From: Streptomyces sp. P3
GTDB lineage: Bacteria; Actinomycetota; Actinomycetes; Streptomycetales; Streptomycetaceae
Length of the DNA stretch: 64,000 nt
Reading direction: 5' to 3'
NCBI GenBank assembly: GCA_016893485.2
Contig: JAFEKX020000001.1
Span: 62,001 to 126,000, forward strand
Positions 47,918-56,944 of the stretch are shown in pieces. A program made the position numbers and the translations under genes. The notes below the pieces were generated by a model that worked only from the letters and a program-made list of their open reading frames with translations, did not search any database and was not told the DNA's origin. Each line of letters begins with the position of its first letter. Position 1 is the stretch's first letter.

Positions 47918-48865
47918 ATGAAAGCCGTACTGTTCGACCGTTTCGGCGGCCCCGAGGGTGCTGTATGTGGGCCGGGTGCCACGTCCACGACCGGCACCCG
48001 GCGAGATCCTCGTGCGCGTGCGCGCGTTCAGCGTGAACGCCGGCGAACTGGCGGCCCGTTCCGGTCGGGCCCGCCTCCTCACCGGCCGGAAGTTCCCGCA
48101 GCGCATCGGGCTGGACTTCACTGGCGAGATCGCCGCACTCGGCACCCGCGCGACCGGCGTAGCGGTCGGCGATCAGGTGTGGGGCATCCTGGGTCGCAGC
48201 TCCGGATTCGGCAGTGCTGCCGAGTACGTGACGGTACGGCCCGAGCGGCTCGGCCGGGTCCCGGACGGACTGGACCTCGTGGCCGCCGCCGCGCTGCCGG
48301 TAGCCACCACGGCCATCACGGCACTCCGCGACAAGGCCGCACTGCGCCCAGGCGAACGGCTGCTCGTACGGGGCGCGGCGGGCGGCGTCGGCAACGCCGC
48401 CGTCCAGCTCGGACAGGCCTACGGCGCCGAGGTCACGGCCCTGGCCCGCGCTGCCAATCTCGACTTCGTCCGCACGCTCGGCGCCCACCATGCCGTCGAC
48501 CACCAGGCCGTGTCCCCCGCGGAACTGGGACTGTTCGACGTGGTCCTCGACACGGCGGGCACCGACCTGCGTACCGTACGGCGGATGCTGAAGCCCGGCG
48601 GACGCATGGTCACCATCGCCATCGACCTGACGCGGCCCGCTGCCTCGCTGAGCTACATCGTGGCCAGCGCCGTCCACGGACGCGGCCGGGTGCGCTTCTT
48701 CAGCGGCAACCCCAACGTGCGCTCTTCGACGACCTCGCCCGCCAGGTGACGGAGGGGAAGCTGCGGCCGGCGGTGGACACGGTCTTCCCGCTGGAAGAGA
48801 CAGCGGCGGCACACCGGGCGCTGGAGGCGGGCGGGGGGGGCAAGTATGTGATCAGGGTCGACTAG
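47918..48865 (+). CDS. NADP-dependent quinone oxidoreductase-like (MDR, zinc-independent; two frameshifts)
   Basis: MDR-superfamily enzyme of about 316 residues. MKAVLFDRFGGPE is the standard start; after one indel near 47957 it continues [40 protein letters not shown], the NADPH loop VRGAAGGVG.A and LDTAGTDLRTVRRML. A missing C near 48717 shifts the end (ALFDDLARQVTEGKLRPAVD, ETAAAHRALEAGG). No zinc ligands. An ATG at 47903 is an alternative start. Divergent from TetR 47049-47809. Confidence 0.88.
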   Translation: MKAVLFDRFGGPEGAVCGPGATSTTGTRRDPRARARVQRERRRTGGPFRSGPPPHRPEVPAAHRAGLHWRDRRTRHPRDRRSGRRSGVGHPGSQLRIRQCCRVRDGTARAARPGPGRTGPRGRRRAAGSHHGHHGTPRQGRTAPRRTAARTGRGGRRRQRRRPARTGLRRRGHGPGPRCQSRLRPHARRPPCRRPPGRVPRGTGTVRRGPRHGGHRPAYRTADAEARRTHGHHRHRPDAARCLAELHRGQRRPRTRPGALLQRQPQRALFDDLARQVTEGKLRPAVDTVFPLEETAAAHRALEAGGGGKYVIRVD

Positions 48866-48919
48866 GGGTTTGTTGGGAAGTGCTGGTAACAGCCACTCAA
48901 TGAGGACTGCGAGGCGAGC

Positions 48920-49565
48920 TCAAGCGGTCAGCGCATCACCGCTGTTCAGGAGGCCAGCGTAGATCTCCGCCGGAGTGCGGTAGCCGTGGGTCTTGCCCGG
49001 GCGGTGATTGAGCTCGTGTGCGATGGCGTCCAGCGCCTCGCTGAACGTGCGGAGGTCCGCGCCCTTCGGGAGGTATTGCCGTGGAGGAGGGGCTCCGTGT
49101 GACGTGCGGGGTGACCTGCTCGGCGTTCATGCCGTTCGGCGGCGCGATGACGGTCGTATAGCGGCTGGTGCGCTCGACGAGCGTCGCGACTGCCCAGGGC
49201 CGGGTGCCCATCACGAGGTCGCCCTCCCAGTGGCCGGGGATCTTACGGTCCTCGACCTCGGCGGGGCGGGCGGTGATGGACACCATGCCGCGGGTGATGC
49301 CCAGTCCAGTGGGTCGGCGGGCGAGTTTCGGGCGGCGCATGGGCCTGCCTGACCGTAGCCGCTGGGTGTGGCTGCGGTCGATCGCCTGACGCCGGCGAGG
49401 GTCGTAGAGCGCTTGGTCCCGTCGGACATACGGCGTCTGCCTACCGGCGTCAGTCTCCCCTGCCAAGTACTCGCCGGGTATTGACGCCGGCGCTGGATAC
49501 GAATGAGGCCTGGTGCGCCACCACGGGGAGGTAACGGGCAAGGCCTGAGGTCCACGGTGCGACAC
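48920..49565 (-). mobile_element. IS30-family transposase, internally deleted remnant
   Basis: N-terminal part with ITARPAEVEDRKIPGHWEGD, VMGTRPWAVATLVERTSRYT (first catalytic Asp region) and then, after a gap, the C-terminal FSEALDAIAHELNHRPGKTH, GYRTPAEIYAGLL ending at 48920. The region holding the second Asp and part of the core is missing between MNAEQVTPHVT and QYLPKGADLR. Several frame changes occur. It cannot encode an active transposase. Confidence 0.72.
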
Positions 49566-49606
49566 CCGCCCCGACGCGTGCGGTCTGCGGGTGAAGGTCG
49601 CCGCTT

Positions 49607-50278
49607 CTAGAGCAGCCGGAGGACTCCGACGACCTTGCCCAGGATCTGCGCCCCGTCACCCGGGATCGGCTCGTACGCCGGGTTGCGGGGCATGAGCCAC
49701 ACCTGCCCGTCCTGCCGACGCAACGTCTTTACGGTGGCCTCGTCCTCCAGGAGCGCGGCGACGATGTCTCCGTGGTCGGCGCTGTCTTGGCGCCGTACGG
49801 TCACGATGTCGCCGTCACAGATCGCGGCTCCGATCATGCTGTCACCGGTGACCGTAAGGGCGAACAGGTCGCCGTCGCCCACGACTTGGCGAGGCATGGC
49901 GTAGACGTCCCCGACCGTCTCCTCGGCGAGCAGGGGTGCGCCGGCGGCGATGCGTCCGACGAGCGGCACATCGACCTGTGCCGCGCTCCTGCTGTCCAGC
50001 TCGGGTGCCCACGTGGGCCGGACCCGGTAGGCGCGGGGACGGTTGGGGTCGCGGTAGAGGACGCCCTTGCTCTCCAGGGCCATCAGCTGGTGTGCGACCG
50101 AGGAGGTGCTGGCGAGGTGGACGGCCTGGCCGATCTCCCGCATCGACGGCGGGTAGCCCTGCCGGTCAACTGCTTCCCTGATATAGCCGACGATGGCCGA
50201 CTGGCGGTCCGTCAGTTCACCCTCAGCGGCCCGGGGGCCAGGGGGACGGCCCCTGCGGGCCGGCACGCTGCTGTCCAT
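49607..50278 (-). CDS. lexA: LexA-family SOS repressor (likely paralogue)
   Basis: Intact 223-residue LexA. Winged helix [20 protein letters not shown] with [18 protein letters not shown]; self-cleavage site Ala112-Gly113 in [13 protein letters not shown]; catalytic Ser147 (TGDSMIG) and Lys184 (EATVKTL). The ATG at 50278 is preceded by GGAGG. The surroundings (IS30 remnant, HNH remnant) are not the usual core lexA-nrdR neighbourhood, so it may be a second, accessory copy. A LexA-box-like sequence at 50338-50353 lies upstream, consistent with autoregulation. Confidence 0.9.
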   Translation of the reverse strand: MDSSVPARRGRPPGPRAAEGELTDRQSAIVGYIREAVDRQGYPPSMREIGQAVHLASTSSVAHQLMALESKGVLYRDPNRPRAYRVRPTWAPELDSRSAAQVDVPLVGRIAAGAPLLAEETVGDVYAMPRQVVGDGDLFALTVTGDSMIGAAICDGDIVTVRRQDSADHGDIVAALLEDEATVKTLRRQDGQVWLMPRNPAYEPIPGDGAQILGKVVGVLRLL

Positions 50279-50337
50279 CCGGGTACCTCCGTACGACATC
50301 TCCTAGATCGCGACCTTAACCCGCCCCCTCCTGAAAA

Positions 50338-50353
50338 TGGAACACTGTTTCGA
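50338..50353. promoter_or_regulatory. Putative LexA (SOS) box
   Basis: TGGAACACTGTTTCGA at 50338-50353 resembles the actinobacterial LexA consensus TCGAAC-N4-GTTCGA, with two differences (G for C at position 2, T for G at position 11). It is 60-75 bases upstream of the LexA start, which suits autorepression. Confidence 0.6.
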
Positions 50354-50466
50354 CTCCATTCGGTGGGTGCGGACCGGTACAACGGACTCGCCGGCCGGGC
50401 AAAGATCTCGATTCGGCGATACCGGGACGTAATCACTTCAGCCTGCATCAGCGTGTCTCCCTACGC

Positions 50467-51000
50467 ATGAGACGGAGGGGGACTGATGAGCCGCCATGTA
50501 CTGGACTGCACCAAGGACTTGCACTGGAACCCCTGATCACTGCAGCTCAGCATTCCCAGTTTTCAGGAGTGGTCGCGGGCCTCGTCGTCACCGCTCTGGC
50601 CGTTCTGGCCGTTCTGGCCGTGAGCCACGCCAACCAAGACTTGTCGTCGACGCTCCAGATCTTCACGCGATCCTGTTTGCGTTCGCCTGCGACTCCTGTG
50701 GGTTCGGGGTCATACCGGGCGAACAGACATGCGGGCGCGCCTACGTCGAGAGCGCCATGTGCGGTGCCGTGCTGGGCATCGGCAGCACCGGCCTGATGAT
50801 CGGCCTCACGTGGCTTGTGAACTCCTACGGCTACACGGGCGAACCCCTGAAGCTCGTCAACCTCGTCAACCTCGTCAGCGCCGTCGTGTCCGCCATCGTC
50901 GCCCTTATGGTCATGGTGAGTGCGCAGGGTTACGCGAAAGCCGTCCTCTATCCCAGCGCATGTCGCGACCCGGTGACCCGACGCCATATACGCCCTGACC
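50467..51000 (+). CDS. Hypothetical membrane protein (one frameshift)
   Basis: About 170 residues with four hydrophobic helices: SGVVAGLVVTALAVLAVLAV, then in a second frame (indel near 50672) ILFAFACDSCGFGV, GAVLGIGSTGLMIGLTWLVN and LVSAVVSAIVALMVMVSAQG. Cys residues (ACDSCGF, EQTCGRAYVESAMC) are frequent. A CTGGCCGTT triplicate at 50592-50620 and a CTCGTCAAC triplicate near 50856 lie inside coding sequence. Start and stop are uncertain; no family recognised. Confidence 0.5.
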
Positions 51001-51062
51001 AGCGCGGCTACGCTCGCCGAGATCTGAGCCTGGATCAAACCCACCCCAATCGCCACGGTGCT

Positions 51063-51593
51063 GTGCGATGGGCCACCCGAAGTTCCGTCTTGTTCGTGCT
51101 CATCAGCGCACTCACGGTCGGCGCGGCGGCGGCATCTCCGGGCAAGGACCGGGAGACAGCAGTCCCCCTGCTGCTCCCCGAAAGATCACAGGCGATTAAC
51201 ACCGACCGCTACGGGCAGCGACCACTGCGCTCCGAACCTGAATTTGCGCATCGAGACGGGGACCCTACAGAGGTTGGCCTGTCCCGCTTGCCGAGGCATG
51301 GGACTCCGGCACCTCCCAATGAACGGCGAAAGAGCGCGAATTGTATGCGAACGACCTGGACGGGGCCCGCGACCTGATCGCCGTGTCCACCGCGAGCAAC
51401 CGCTCCACATCGGATACGGACCCCAGCTCGCGGCTTCCCCGTTCGCGGACTACCAGTGCCGGTACGTCACCGACTGGATCGCCGACAAGACCCGGTGGGG
51501 CCTGAGCATCGACACCGTCGAGCGCGACGCACTCACACGGCAGCTCGCGGACTGCCCCGACGAGCCGATCACCGTCACGCTCGCCCAGCGAGG
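51063..51593 (+). pseudogene. Secreted HNH endonuclease (DUF1524-like), decayed
   Basis: GTG 51063 opens a signal peptide (SVLFVLISALTVGAAAASPG). After a deletion of the conserved middle, a different frame resumes at VPLAEAWDSGTSQ, then TGA where Trp is expected, then TAKERELYANDLDGARDLIA, STASNRS and, after another indel, FADYQCRYVTDWIADKTRWG, LSIDTVERDALTRQLADCPD. This is the C-terminal half of the secreted HNH family with 'DxDHxVPLAEAWDSG'. The D-H-M part of the active site is gone, and the stop confirms decay. Confidence 0.68.
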
Positions 51594-51700
51594 CGACGGT
51601 CAGCAAGCACAGCCGCACCATTTTCGCGAAGCTCGGACTCGAATCGTACGAGACCGACCACCGCCGAATCCTGGTCGTCCTCGCCTGCCTTCAGGACTGA
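51590..51700 (+). pseudogene. LuxR-type HTH C-terminal fragment
   Basis: TVSKHSRTIFAKLGLESYET followed by DHRRILVVLACLQD and TGA at 51698-51700 matches the last 35 residues of LuxR-type response regulators (second HTH helix onward). Nothing upstream belongs to it, so it is a stump next to the HNH remnant. The rest up to 51841 holds no gene. Confidence 0.5.
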
Positions 51701-51841
51701 ACCAGCACCATCGGCCCGCAACTGAGTGCCGGAAGCAGGGGCAGGAGACGGTCGTGCCGCCGGCCGGTGCCGTGGTCGACGCGACGAGCAGGAGATGGTC
51801 GTGCTGCGCCTGGCACATCGGACGCGGCGCGACCGCCCGAT

Positions 51842-52288
51842 TCATCGGGCCCCGGGGCGGGTTCGGGCGACGAGCCGGGTCTCGATGGTGCGCAGGGTCG
51901 AGATCACGGCGTCGATGTCGTCGGCGTCGGTCACGGCCTCCTCGAGGAGGCTGCTCCAGACCTCACGCAGTCGTCGCAGATTCTCCTGCGCCTTCTCGGT
52001 GGGATAGAGGCGCACCCGACGCGCGTCGTGCTGATCGGCGTCGCGTCGTACCAGGCCCGCCTGCTCCAAGCCCCGCACTGCCCGGCTGAAGTTGCTGGAG
52101 ATCATCTGGGTGGCCTCGGCGGCATCGCGGGCCGTTGTGCCCGGGTGACGGTCGATGTAGCGCATCACCGCTCCCTGCAGCGGCGTTCCCGACTCGACCT
52201 CGCCCTCCTTCGACGCCCCGATGTGGCGGCCGACCGCCAGGATCCGGTCGGCGAGTTCGAACAGCCGCGAAGCCTGCTCATCGTCCAT
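51842..52288 (-). CDS. MarR-family transcriptional regulator
   Basis: Intact 148-residue regulator: TTARDAAEATQMISSNFSRA is the recognition helix region, RDADQHDARRVRLYPTEKAQ the wing, and the dimerisation helices follow. It is divergent from an amidohydrolase gene with a dyad of 12-bp perfect arms between them. Probable local repressor sensing an aromatic or its ring-cleavage product, by analogy with other MarR proteins; the ligand is unknown. Confidence 0.92.
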   Translation of the reverse strand: MDDEQASRLFELADRILAVGRHIGASKEGEVESGTPLQGAVMRYIDRHPGTTARDAAEATQMISSNFSRAVRGLEQAGLVRRDADQHDARRVRLYPTEKAQENLRRLREVWSSLLEEAVTDADDIDAVISTLRTIETRLVARTRPGAR

Positions 52289-52322
52289 GCGCCAAGACCT
52301 CCGCCGTCGCCCTCGATTGCTA

Positions 52323-52370
52323 TCAGTTGACAGCTACTTTAGCTTGGGCGTTAGCTTTGCTGTCAACTGA
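52323..52370. promoter_or_regulatory. MarR operator and promoter of the 52431 amidohydrolase
   Basis: TCAGTTGACAGC (52323-52334) and GCTGTCAACTGA (52359-52370) are perfect inverted repeats 24 bases apart; with one mismatch the arms grow to 15. The left arm contains TTGACA (52327-52332), a -35 candidate with TTAGCT (52351-52356) as -10. Confidence 0.72.
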
Positions 52371-52430
52371 CAGGTATCGGCGGAACGAAGCCACCGCACG
52401 TGCCGTCCGCCCGATCGAAGGACGCAGACC

Positions 52431-53403
52431 ATGACACTCATCGCCATCGAAGAACACTGGGTGACCCCGGATCTCACCTCCGCTCTCAAGGCCCTGCCGC
52501 GGCCCGACGAGAGCCTCGCCTTCAACGAGATGGGCGACCACCGCCACCGCCTGGAAGATCTGGGCGAGGGACGGATCGCCGCGATGGACGCCCAGGGCAT
52601 CGACATCTCGGTCCTCGCCCTGACCCCGCCCGCAACCCAGCCGCTCTCCCCGAGCAGGCCCGCCACCTGAGCCGCGCCGCGAACGACATGGCCGTCGCGG
52701 CCGTCGACAAAAACCCGACGCGGCTGCGGGCGCTTTCGACGCTGCCCATGTCCTCCCAGAGCACGTCGTCGACGAGCTCGTGCGCGCGAAGGGCCTGGGC
52801 CACGTCGGCACGATGGTCTACGGCCGCTCCGGCGACCGCTTCCTCGACGACCCGGCCTACGACGAGTTCTTCGCCGCCGCGGCGGAACTCGGCCAGCCGG
52901 TCTTCATCCACCCGCAGATTCCCTCCGACGCGGTGCGCGACGCCTCCTACCGAGGCCTCGGCGAGCTGACCGATCTCGGCCTGGCCACCTTCGGCTGGGG
53001 CTGGCACCTCGACACCGCCACCGCGGCACTCCGGCTCATCCTGCGCGGCACCTTCGACCGCCACCCCGCCCTGCAGGTAGTACTCGGCCACTGGGGCGAG
53101 ATGCTGCTGTTCTGGCTCGACCGGGCTGACAGCCTCTCCCGACTCGCCGGCCTACAACGGTCAGTCTCAGACTACATCCGGACGAACTTCCACATCACCG
53201 CCTCCGGCATGCTCAACCCCGCGCTGCTCCACCACGCCCTGTCCGTCACCACCGTCGACCGGCTGATCTTCTCCACCGACTATCCCTTCCAGCACCCGAC
53301 CCAGGAAGAAATCAACTCCTTCCTCGGACACTTCACCTCCGCCGAGGACCGACAGAAGTTCTCCTCCGCCAACGCGGCAGCACTCTTCGGCCTCGAACTC
53401 TGA
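52431..53403 (+). CDS. Amidohydrolase-family decarboxylase/hydrolase (ACMSD-like; two frameshifts)
   Basis: Metal-dependent amidohydrolase of about 323 residues, closest in layout to amidohydrolase_2 enzymes such as gamma-resorcylate or ACMS decarboxylases. The opening IAIEEHWVTPDL gives an E-x-H metal site in place of H-x-H. The middle (PEQARHLSRAANDMAVAAVD) is displaced by indels near 52650 and 52755. The rest is in one frame: GHVGTMVYGRSGDRFLDDPA, GQPVFIHPQIPSDAVRD (His), VVLGHWGEMLLFWLDR (His) and LIFSTDYPFQHPTQEE (Asp). Divergent from MarR 51842-52288. Confidence 0.86.
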
Positions 53404-53429
53404 TCGATGGGCTGCGGTACCGGAACCGG

Positions 53430-53720
53430 ACCGGCTAGTGAGTTCGAGGGCCGGGTTGTCGCATCCGGCGCTCATGTGGTTGTGCCAGCGTTCGTACCAG
53501 TCGATGAAGTCGGTGGCGGAGGAGACGTTGGGGCCCAAAATCCGTCGCCTTTGCCAATCAGGACGCGGCCAGTGAGAGACCCGGTAACTGCGATGAGACA
53601 TACGTCGGTGCAGCCCATCTCGATGGCGTGGAGGAAGAGGTCGCCTTCATGGTCTCCGGGTCCTGCGTCGTCGAAGCCGCAGGACGTCCCTGGTTCTCCG
53701 CGCAGATTCATGACCATCAA
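53430..53720 (-). CDS. SUKH/SMI1-KNR4-like protein, C-terminal part (frameshifted)
   Basis: Reads MNLRGEPGTSCGFDDAGPGD, LFLHAIEMGCTDVCLIAVTG and SLTGRVLIGKGDGFW, then after an indel near 53532 NVSSATDFIDWYERWHNHMS. The order 'C-x-x-x-ltVTGplaGrVw... DFxdWYxRWh' is typical of the C-terminus of SUKH-type proteins, which often act as immunity proteins in contact-dependent toxin systems. The N-terminal part is not clear upstream. The natural stop is probably the TAG just out of frame after LELT. Confidence 0.45.
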
Positions 53721-53859
53721 GCGGCAGCGTTCTTCAGCAGTCTGGGAGGCAGTTGCTGATCGACGGGCTCGCTGATGTCCACGAGAAATGAAATCCGTCT
53801 GGTGCCCGAGCGTCCGGGATGATCGGGGAAGGAGTTCGGATCTACGAGGGAAGGAACAA

Positions 53860-54159
53860 CGCGATGGCGATCAGTGGGCTGAGTTCGGAGGGACGGCCCG
53901 CCTTGAAGTGCTCGTCGACGAGTGCCGGCCGCTGTTGACAGGGGACGGCGGAATGTCGGCCGTGCAGCGGCTGCTGAATGAGCGCCGGGTCGAGGTGCTT
54001 GATGCGGTGGTGACCACGCGTGAACTGCTAGGGCCGGGCGCCACGTCGCTCGCGGAGGCGAACTCCGTCGTTCTGACTAGCCCAAGCAGAAAGCTTGAGC
54101 TGAGGGTGCACGAGCAATGTATGGCCGGCTTGGAGCAGAACGATGCCCTCGGTCAGTGA
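53860..54159 (+). CDS. Small hypothetical protein
   Basis: Open frame reading EFGGTARLEVLVDECRPLLT, GMSAVQRLLNERRVEVLDAV and LLGPGATSLAEANSVVLTSP, ending at TGA 54159. It looks like a real soluble helical protein rather than background. The start is unclear; the frame is open from 53788. A further short open stretch (54162-54300: LATERRKHPEDVAQLQAAFA) could be its displaced C-terminus. Family unrecognised. Confidence 0.45.
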   Translation, partial: RDGDQWAEFGGTARLEVLVDECRPLLTGDGGMSAVQRLLNERRVEVLDAVVTTRELLGPGATSLAEANSVVLTSPSRKLELRVHEQCMAGLEQNDALGQ

Positions 54160-54289
54160 TAACCACGCCTCACTCAGCAACTCGCCACCGAGCGCCGCAA
54201 ACACCCAGAAGACGTCGCCCAGTTGCAAGCTGCCTTCGCTGCGGCCCACGGTGAGCTCCTCGCGTTTCGACGACAGCCCGAGGGCGGAT

Positions 54290-55378
54290 TTATTGGTTAG
54301 CCATGAGGTCGTTCTCGACGGCGGGGGTGATACGGGCGAGCCAGAACTCCGCCTCGTCCGGTCCCAGGACCCGATCAAGGTTGAGGGTGGGGACCATATT
54401 CCGGAAGACCCGGCCGACGCCCATTCCATAGTCTCCGTTCGGTGGGTGCAGTACCAGCACGCGGGTGCCATCGAGCGGTTTGATGTCGGCGGGCACCCCT
54501 TCCGGGTAGACGTAGGCGCCATGACCGTCGAAAAGGCGAAACCGGCGGAGCGCCGGATTGTCGGGGCCCAGGTACGGGTCGGCATCCGTCGCTGCCTCGA
54601 CCCACGCGCGGTCGGGGCGCACCCCTGGAACCAAGCCTTGGTCGGAGTCGCCGATGAGCCGGTCCGCAAGCAGGATGTGCAGCTGGAAGTTGTCCCCGAC
54701 ACCGCTCATCGTGAGGGCATACGCCCTGCGCGCACGGGGGTTGAGGACGACCAGAGGCTCGTCGTCCAGAACGGCAGCCAGGTCTCTGACCCAGGCAGCG
54801 CGCTGCGACCGGTCGGCGACCGCTGCGGCATACTCCCGCAGCTCGGCCTTGACCTCAGCGGGCACCGCCGCCCGGAAGGGACCGTGCCCCAAGACGGCGA
54901 TCAGCGCCTTGAGCCAGTCCTCCATGTCGAACCAGGACATGGCGATCCGGGTCATGTCCCCTTTGTCTGGATGCCCTTTCGGTCTGGCCAGGGTGACAAG
55001 AACCTGCACCAGCTGCTTCGTACTGGCGCTCACCATCTCCGGCAGCGGCCGCCCGGGAGCCGCTTCGGCCCAGCACCCCGGGACCAGATCGTTGAGCATC
55101 ATCGCCTCCGCCGCGCGCTGGGGCAGCACGTTGGCCAGCGCCATCGGTGAACCACCCCACTCGACGCACGCTCCCGCCAGGACAGCTGTCTTGGCGAAGT
55201 CGCCCGCCAACCCCGGCAGCCACGGCGCAAGTGCCTCGACCGCGGCGGTCAAACCCGCGGGACCTCCCGCACGCGCGGTGTCTCCCAACCGCGACAGAGC
55301 CCGCCGGTAGCCAGGAGCCGAACCAGACCTCATCTGCGCGACTAGCTCGTCGACGAGCTGGGGTATCTCCGAAGGCAC
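54290..55378 (-). CDS. Conserved-looking hypothetical protein, 362 aa
   Basis: Intact frame from GTG 55378. The N-terminal half is helical (IPQLVDELVAQMRSGSAPGY, LSRLGDTARAGGPAGLTAAV, MALANVLPQRAAEAMMLNDL), like a HEAT-type or scaffold domain. The C-terminal half looks globular and mixed: DDEPLVVLNPRARRAYALTM, VGDNFQLHILLADRLIG, FRLFDGHGAYVYPEGVPADI, VLVLHPPNGDYGMGVGRVFR. It has no signal peptide or helices through the membrane. I do not recognise a family or catalytic motif. No operon partner is apparent; the convergent neighbour is the small ORF at 53860. Confidence 0.75.
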   Translation of the reverse strand: MPSEIPQLVDELVAQMRSGSAPGYRRALSRLGDTARAGGPAGLTAAVEALAPWLPGLAGDFAKTAVLAGACVEWGGSPMALANVLPQRAAEAMMLNDLVPGCWAEAAPGRPLPEMVSASTKQLVQVLVTLARPKGHPDKGDMTRIAMSWFDMEDWLKALIAVLGHGPFRAAVPAEVKAELREYAAAVADRSQRAAWVRDLAAVLDDEPLVVLNPRARRAYALTMSGVGDNFQLHILLADRLIGDSDQGLVPGVRPDRAWVEAATDADPYLGPDNPALRRFRLFDGHGAYVYPEGVPADIKPLDGTRVLVLHPPNGDYGMGVGRVFRNMVPTLNLDRVLGPDEAEFWLARITPAVENDLMANQ

Positions 55379-55506
55379 GGCAGCACGCTAGCAGGGCCAC
55401 GACCCTCATCACGGCTGGTGCCCGAGCTAGGAACTCCAGGGTCATCTGCGCGCCGGGCGCTTGTCAGCGACATGCCGCCGGCGCTGTCAACAGGAGAGAC
55501 GACTCG

Positions 55507-55855
55507 CTACGCAGTCACGACGCCGGATAGCAGGTGGTCGAACTCGGCATCCGACATGTGGCCGGTGAAGCCGTAGGAGGCGGCATTCAGCCTGTTCTCC
55601 CTGCCAGTGACGTATGTGGAGGGGCGCATGCCGGAGGTGTAGCCGCCCTTCCGGCAGATCGTCGACTTCAGATTCGCCTGCGCGACCGCCGGAGAGACGG
55701 CACCCGGCGTGCATTTCGGGTCCTCCAGCGGCTCGCCCCTGAGATACCGGTGTCGAGAGGACGACATCGACGTGCCGAGCGGGACGGACGAACAGCCGGC
55801 CAGCAGCAGGCAGGGTGGGCAGGATGGGCGGCACGGTACGGCGGGCACAGCACAT
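55507..55855 (-). CDS. Lipoprotein, HNH-associated family, truncated (one frameshift)
   Basis: After one indel near 55820 the start reads MCCARRTVPPIL then LLLAGCSSVPLGTS, a lipobox. The mature part, DPKCTPGAVSPAVAQANLKS, TICRKGGYTSGMRPSTYVTG and RENRLNAASYGFTGHMSDAE, then FDHLLSGVVTA, matches secreted proteins with 'CTPGAVNPxVTQ...TICxxGWT...YGYTGxxxxYExDHLIPLELGG'. It ends exactly at the DH of the putative active-site motif, so the C-terminal third is missing; a disrupted nuclease-like lipoprotein is my reading. Confidence 0.6.
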
Positions 55856-56083
55856 GACAGTTCCTCACGAGCAGACGGCGGCTGAGCAGATGCTCCCCCG
55901 TCCGGGTGCTGTCATACCGCGCGGGGTACGGCGCGAAGGCGCACCCGCGTCGTACACCTGTGGTCCCACACCGAGTTGCTGCGCCCGTGCGGGGCGGCAT
56001 CTGTACGGGACTACGGCGTGGTGCTCGAGGAACCGCCGGTGCCGCTGACCCGACTGCCTCTGGGTAGTGGCGCCGGGTGCCGT

Positions 56084-56329
56084 CTACCGGTACCAGTACT
56101 TGACGCCCCGGTGGTGGGAGCACGTCCCGCGGGCGTGGGCACTGTAGGAGTACGAGCCGTCCTTGCACTTCGCGGTAGCCCCGCGCGGATGCGGCGAGTT
56201 CGCCTTGCAGACACCCGTCGTGTGCCGCGCGCAGGTCGCGGCTGCCGCATCGGTCGCCACGGCTACGGGCACCAGCAGCGCCCCCACTATCATCGCCGCC
56301 GCAATCGCGCCCCGGACTTTCGTCAGCAT
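56084..56329 (-). CDS. DUF3761-domain secreted protein
   Basis: Intact 81-residue protein. Signal peptide KVRGAIAAAMIVGALLVPVA ending in ATDAAAA, then the DUF3761 signature GATAKCKDGSYSYSAHARGT followed by CSHHRGVKYWY, with four Cys in total. Function of the domain is unknown. I use ATG 56329; an earlier start at 56365 would put a charged stretch before the signal peptide. It neighbours another small secreted protein on the same strand. Confidence 0.85.
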   Translation of the reverse strand: MLTKVRGAIAAAMIVGALLVPVAVATDAAAATCARHTTGVCKANSPHPRGATAKCKDGSYSYSAHARGTCSHHRGVKYWYR

Positions 56330-56944
56330 GGTCTGCCCCCTCTGTTGGTTCGGAGAGGCGAGCATGCATCCGCCGACCGCGGCACCCAGGCCGACCGGAC
56401 GGACCGTCGCACAGCGGTGACCGTCGTAGCAAGGTCATTCCACTGGGTTCGAAGCACGCGAACGCATGCGCGGGGCAGGCGCATGCAGCTCTGACGTCGA
56501 CGAGCAGCGGCCCGCGGTCGTTCAGGCGACCACCTCGGCATCGCTCCCTATCGGTGGCTTGCCCCACAACGAGACCATCGAGCGGCAGGCTTGCACCACG
56601 CGGCTGCTGCTCGACCATGTCCACTCCCCCGTCGTCCCGGCTGTCTCCCTGAGCCGTGCCGTGTCCTGCCCAGCGGACACGGTGCGGATCGTGACCGGCC
56701 CGCTCACCACCTGTGAACGCCGGCGGCCGGATCGTGCAGGGGTTCCGCTGGCAGACGACGAAACGATGACCTCGACACTGATCCTCGGCTGGACATGGAC
56801 GTTCGCGGTGGGGGTATCGGAGACGACCCGTCACGGCCAGCCCGGGCACCGTGAAGCAACCCCGGTCCGTCACCCCGGTGCGGCGTCAACCAGCCTGTGG
56901 GATGGCGCTGTTGGTGATCGACGCCCGGCCCATATCGTTACCTC
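56330..56944. other. Intergenic stretch, no gene supported
   Basis: More than 600 bases with only background open frames on both strands. It separates the small secreted proteins from the rightward membrane/pentapeptide pair and should contain their divergent promoters, but no convincing -35/-10 pair or dyad stands out. Confidence 0.45.

Noticed and set aside
50592..50620. CTGGCCGTT triplicate and nearby CTCGTCAAC triplicate as tandem repeats or CRISPR
   Set aside because: Short low-complexity codon repeats inside a membrane-protein frame; no spacers.
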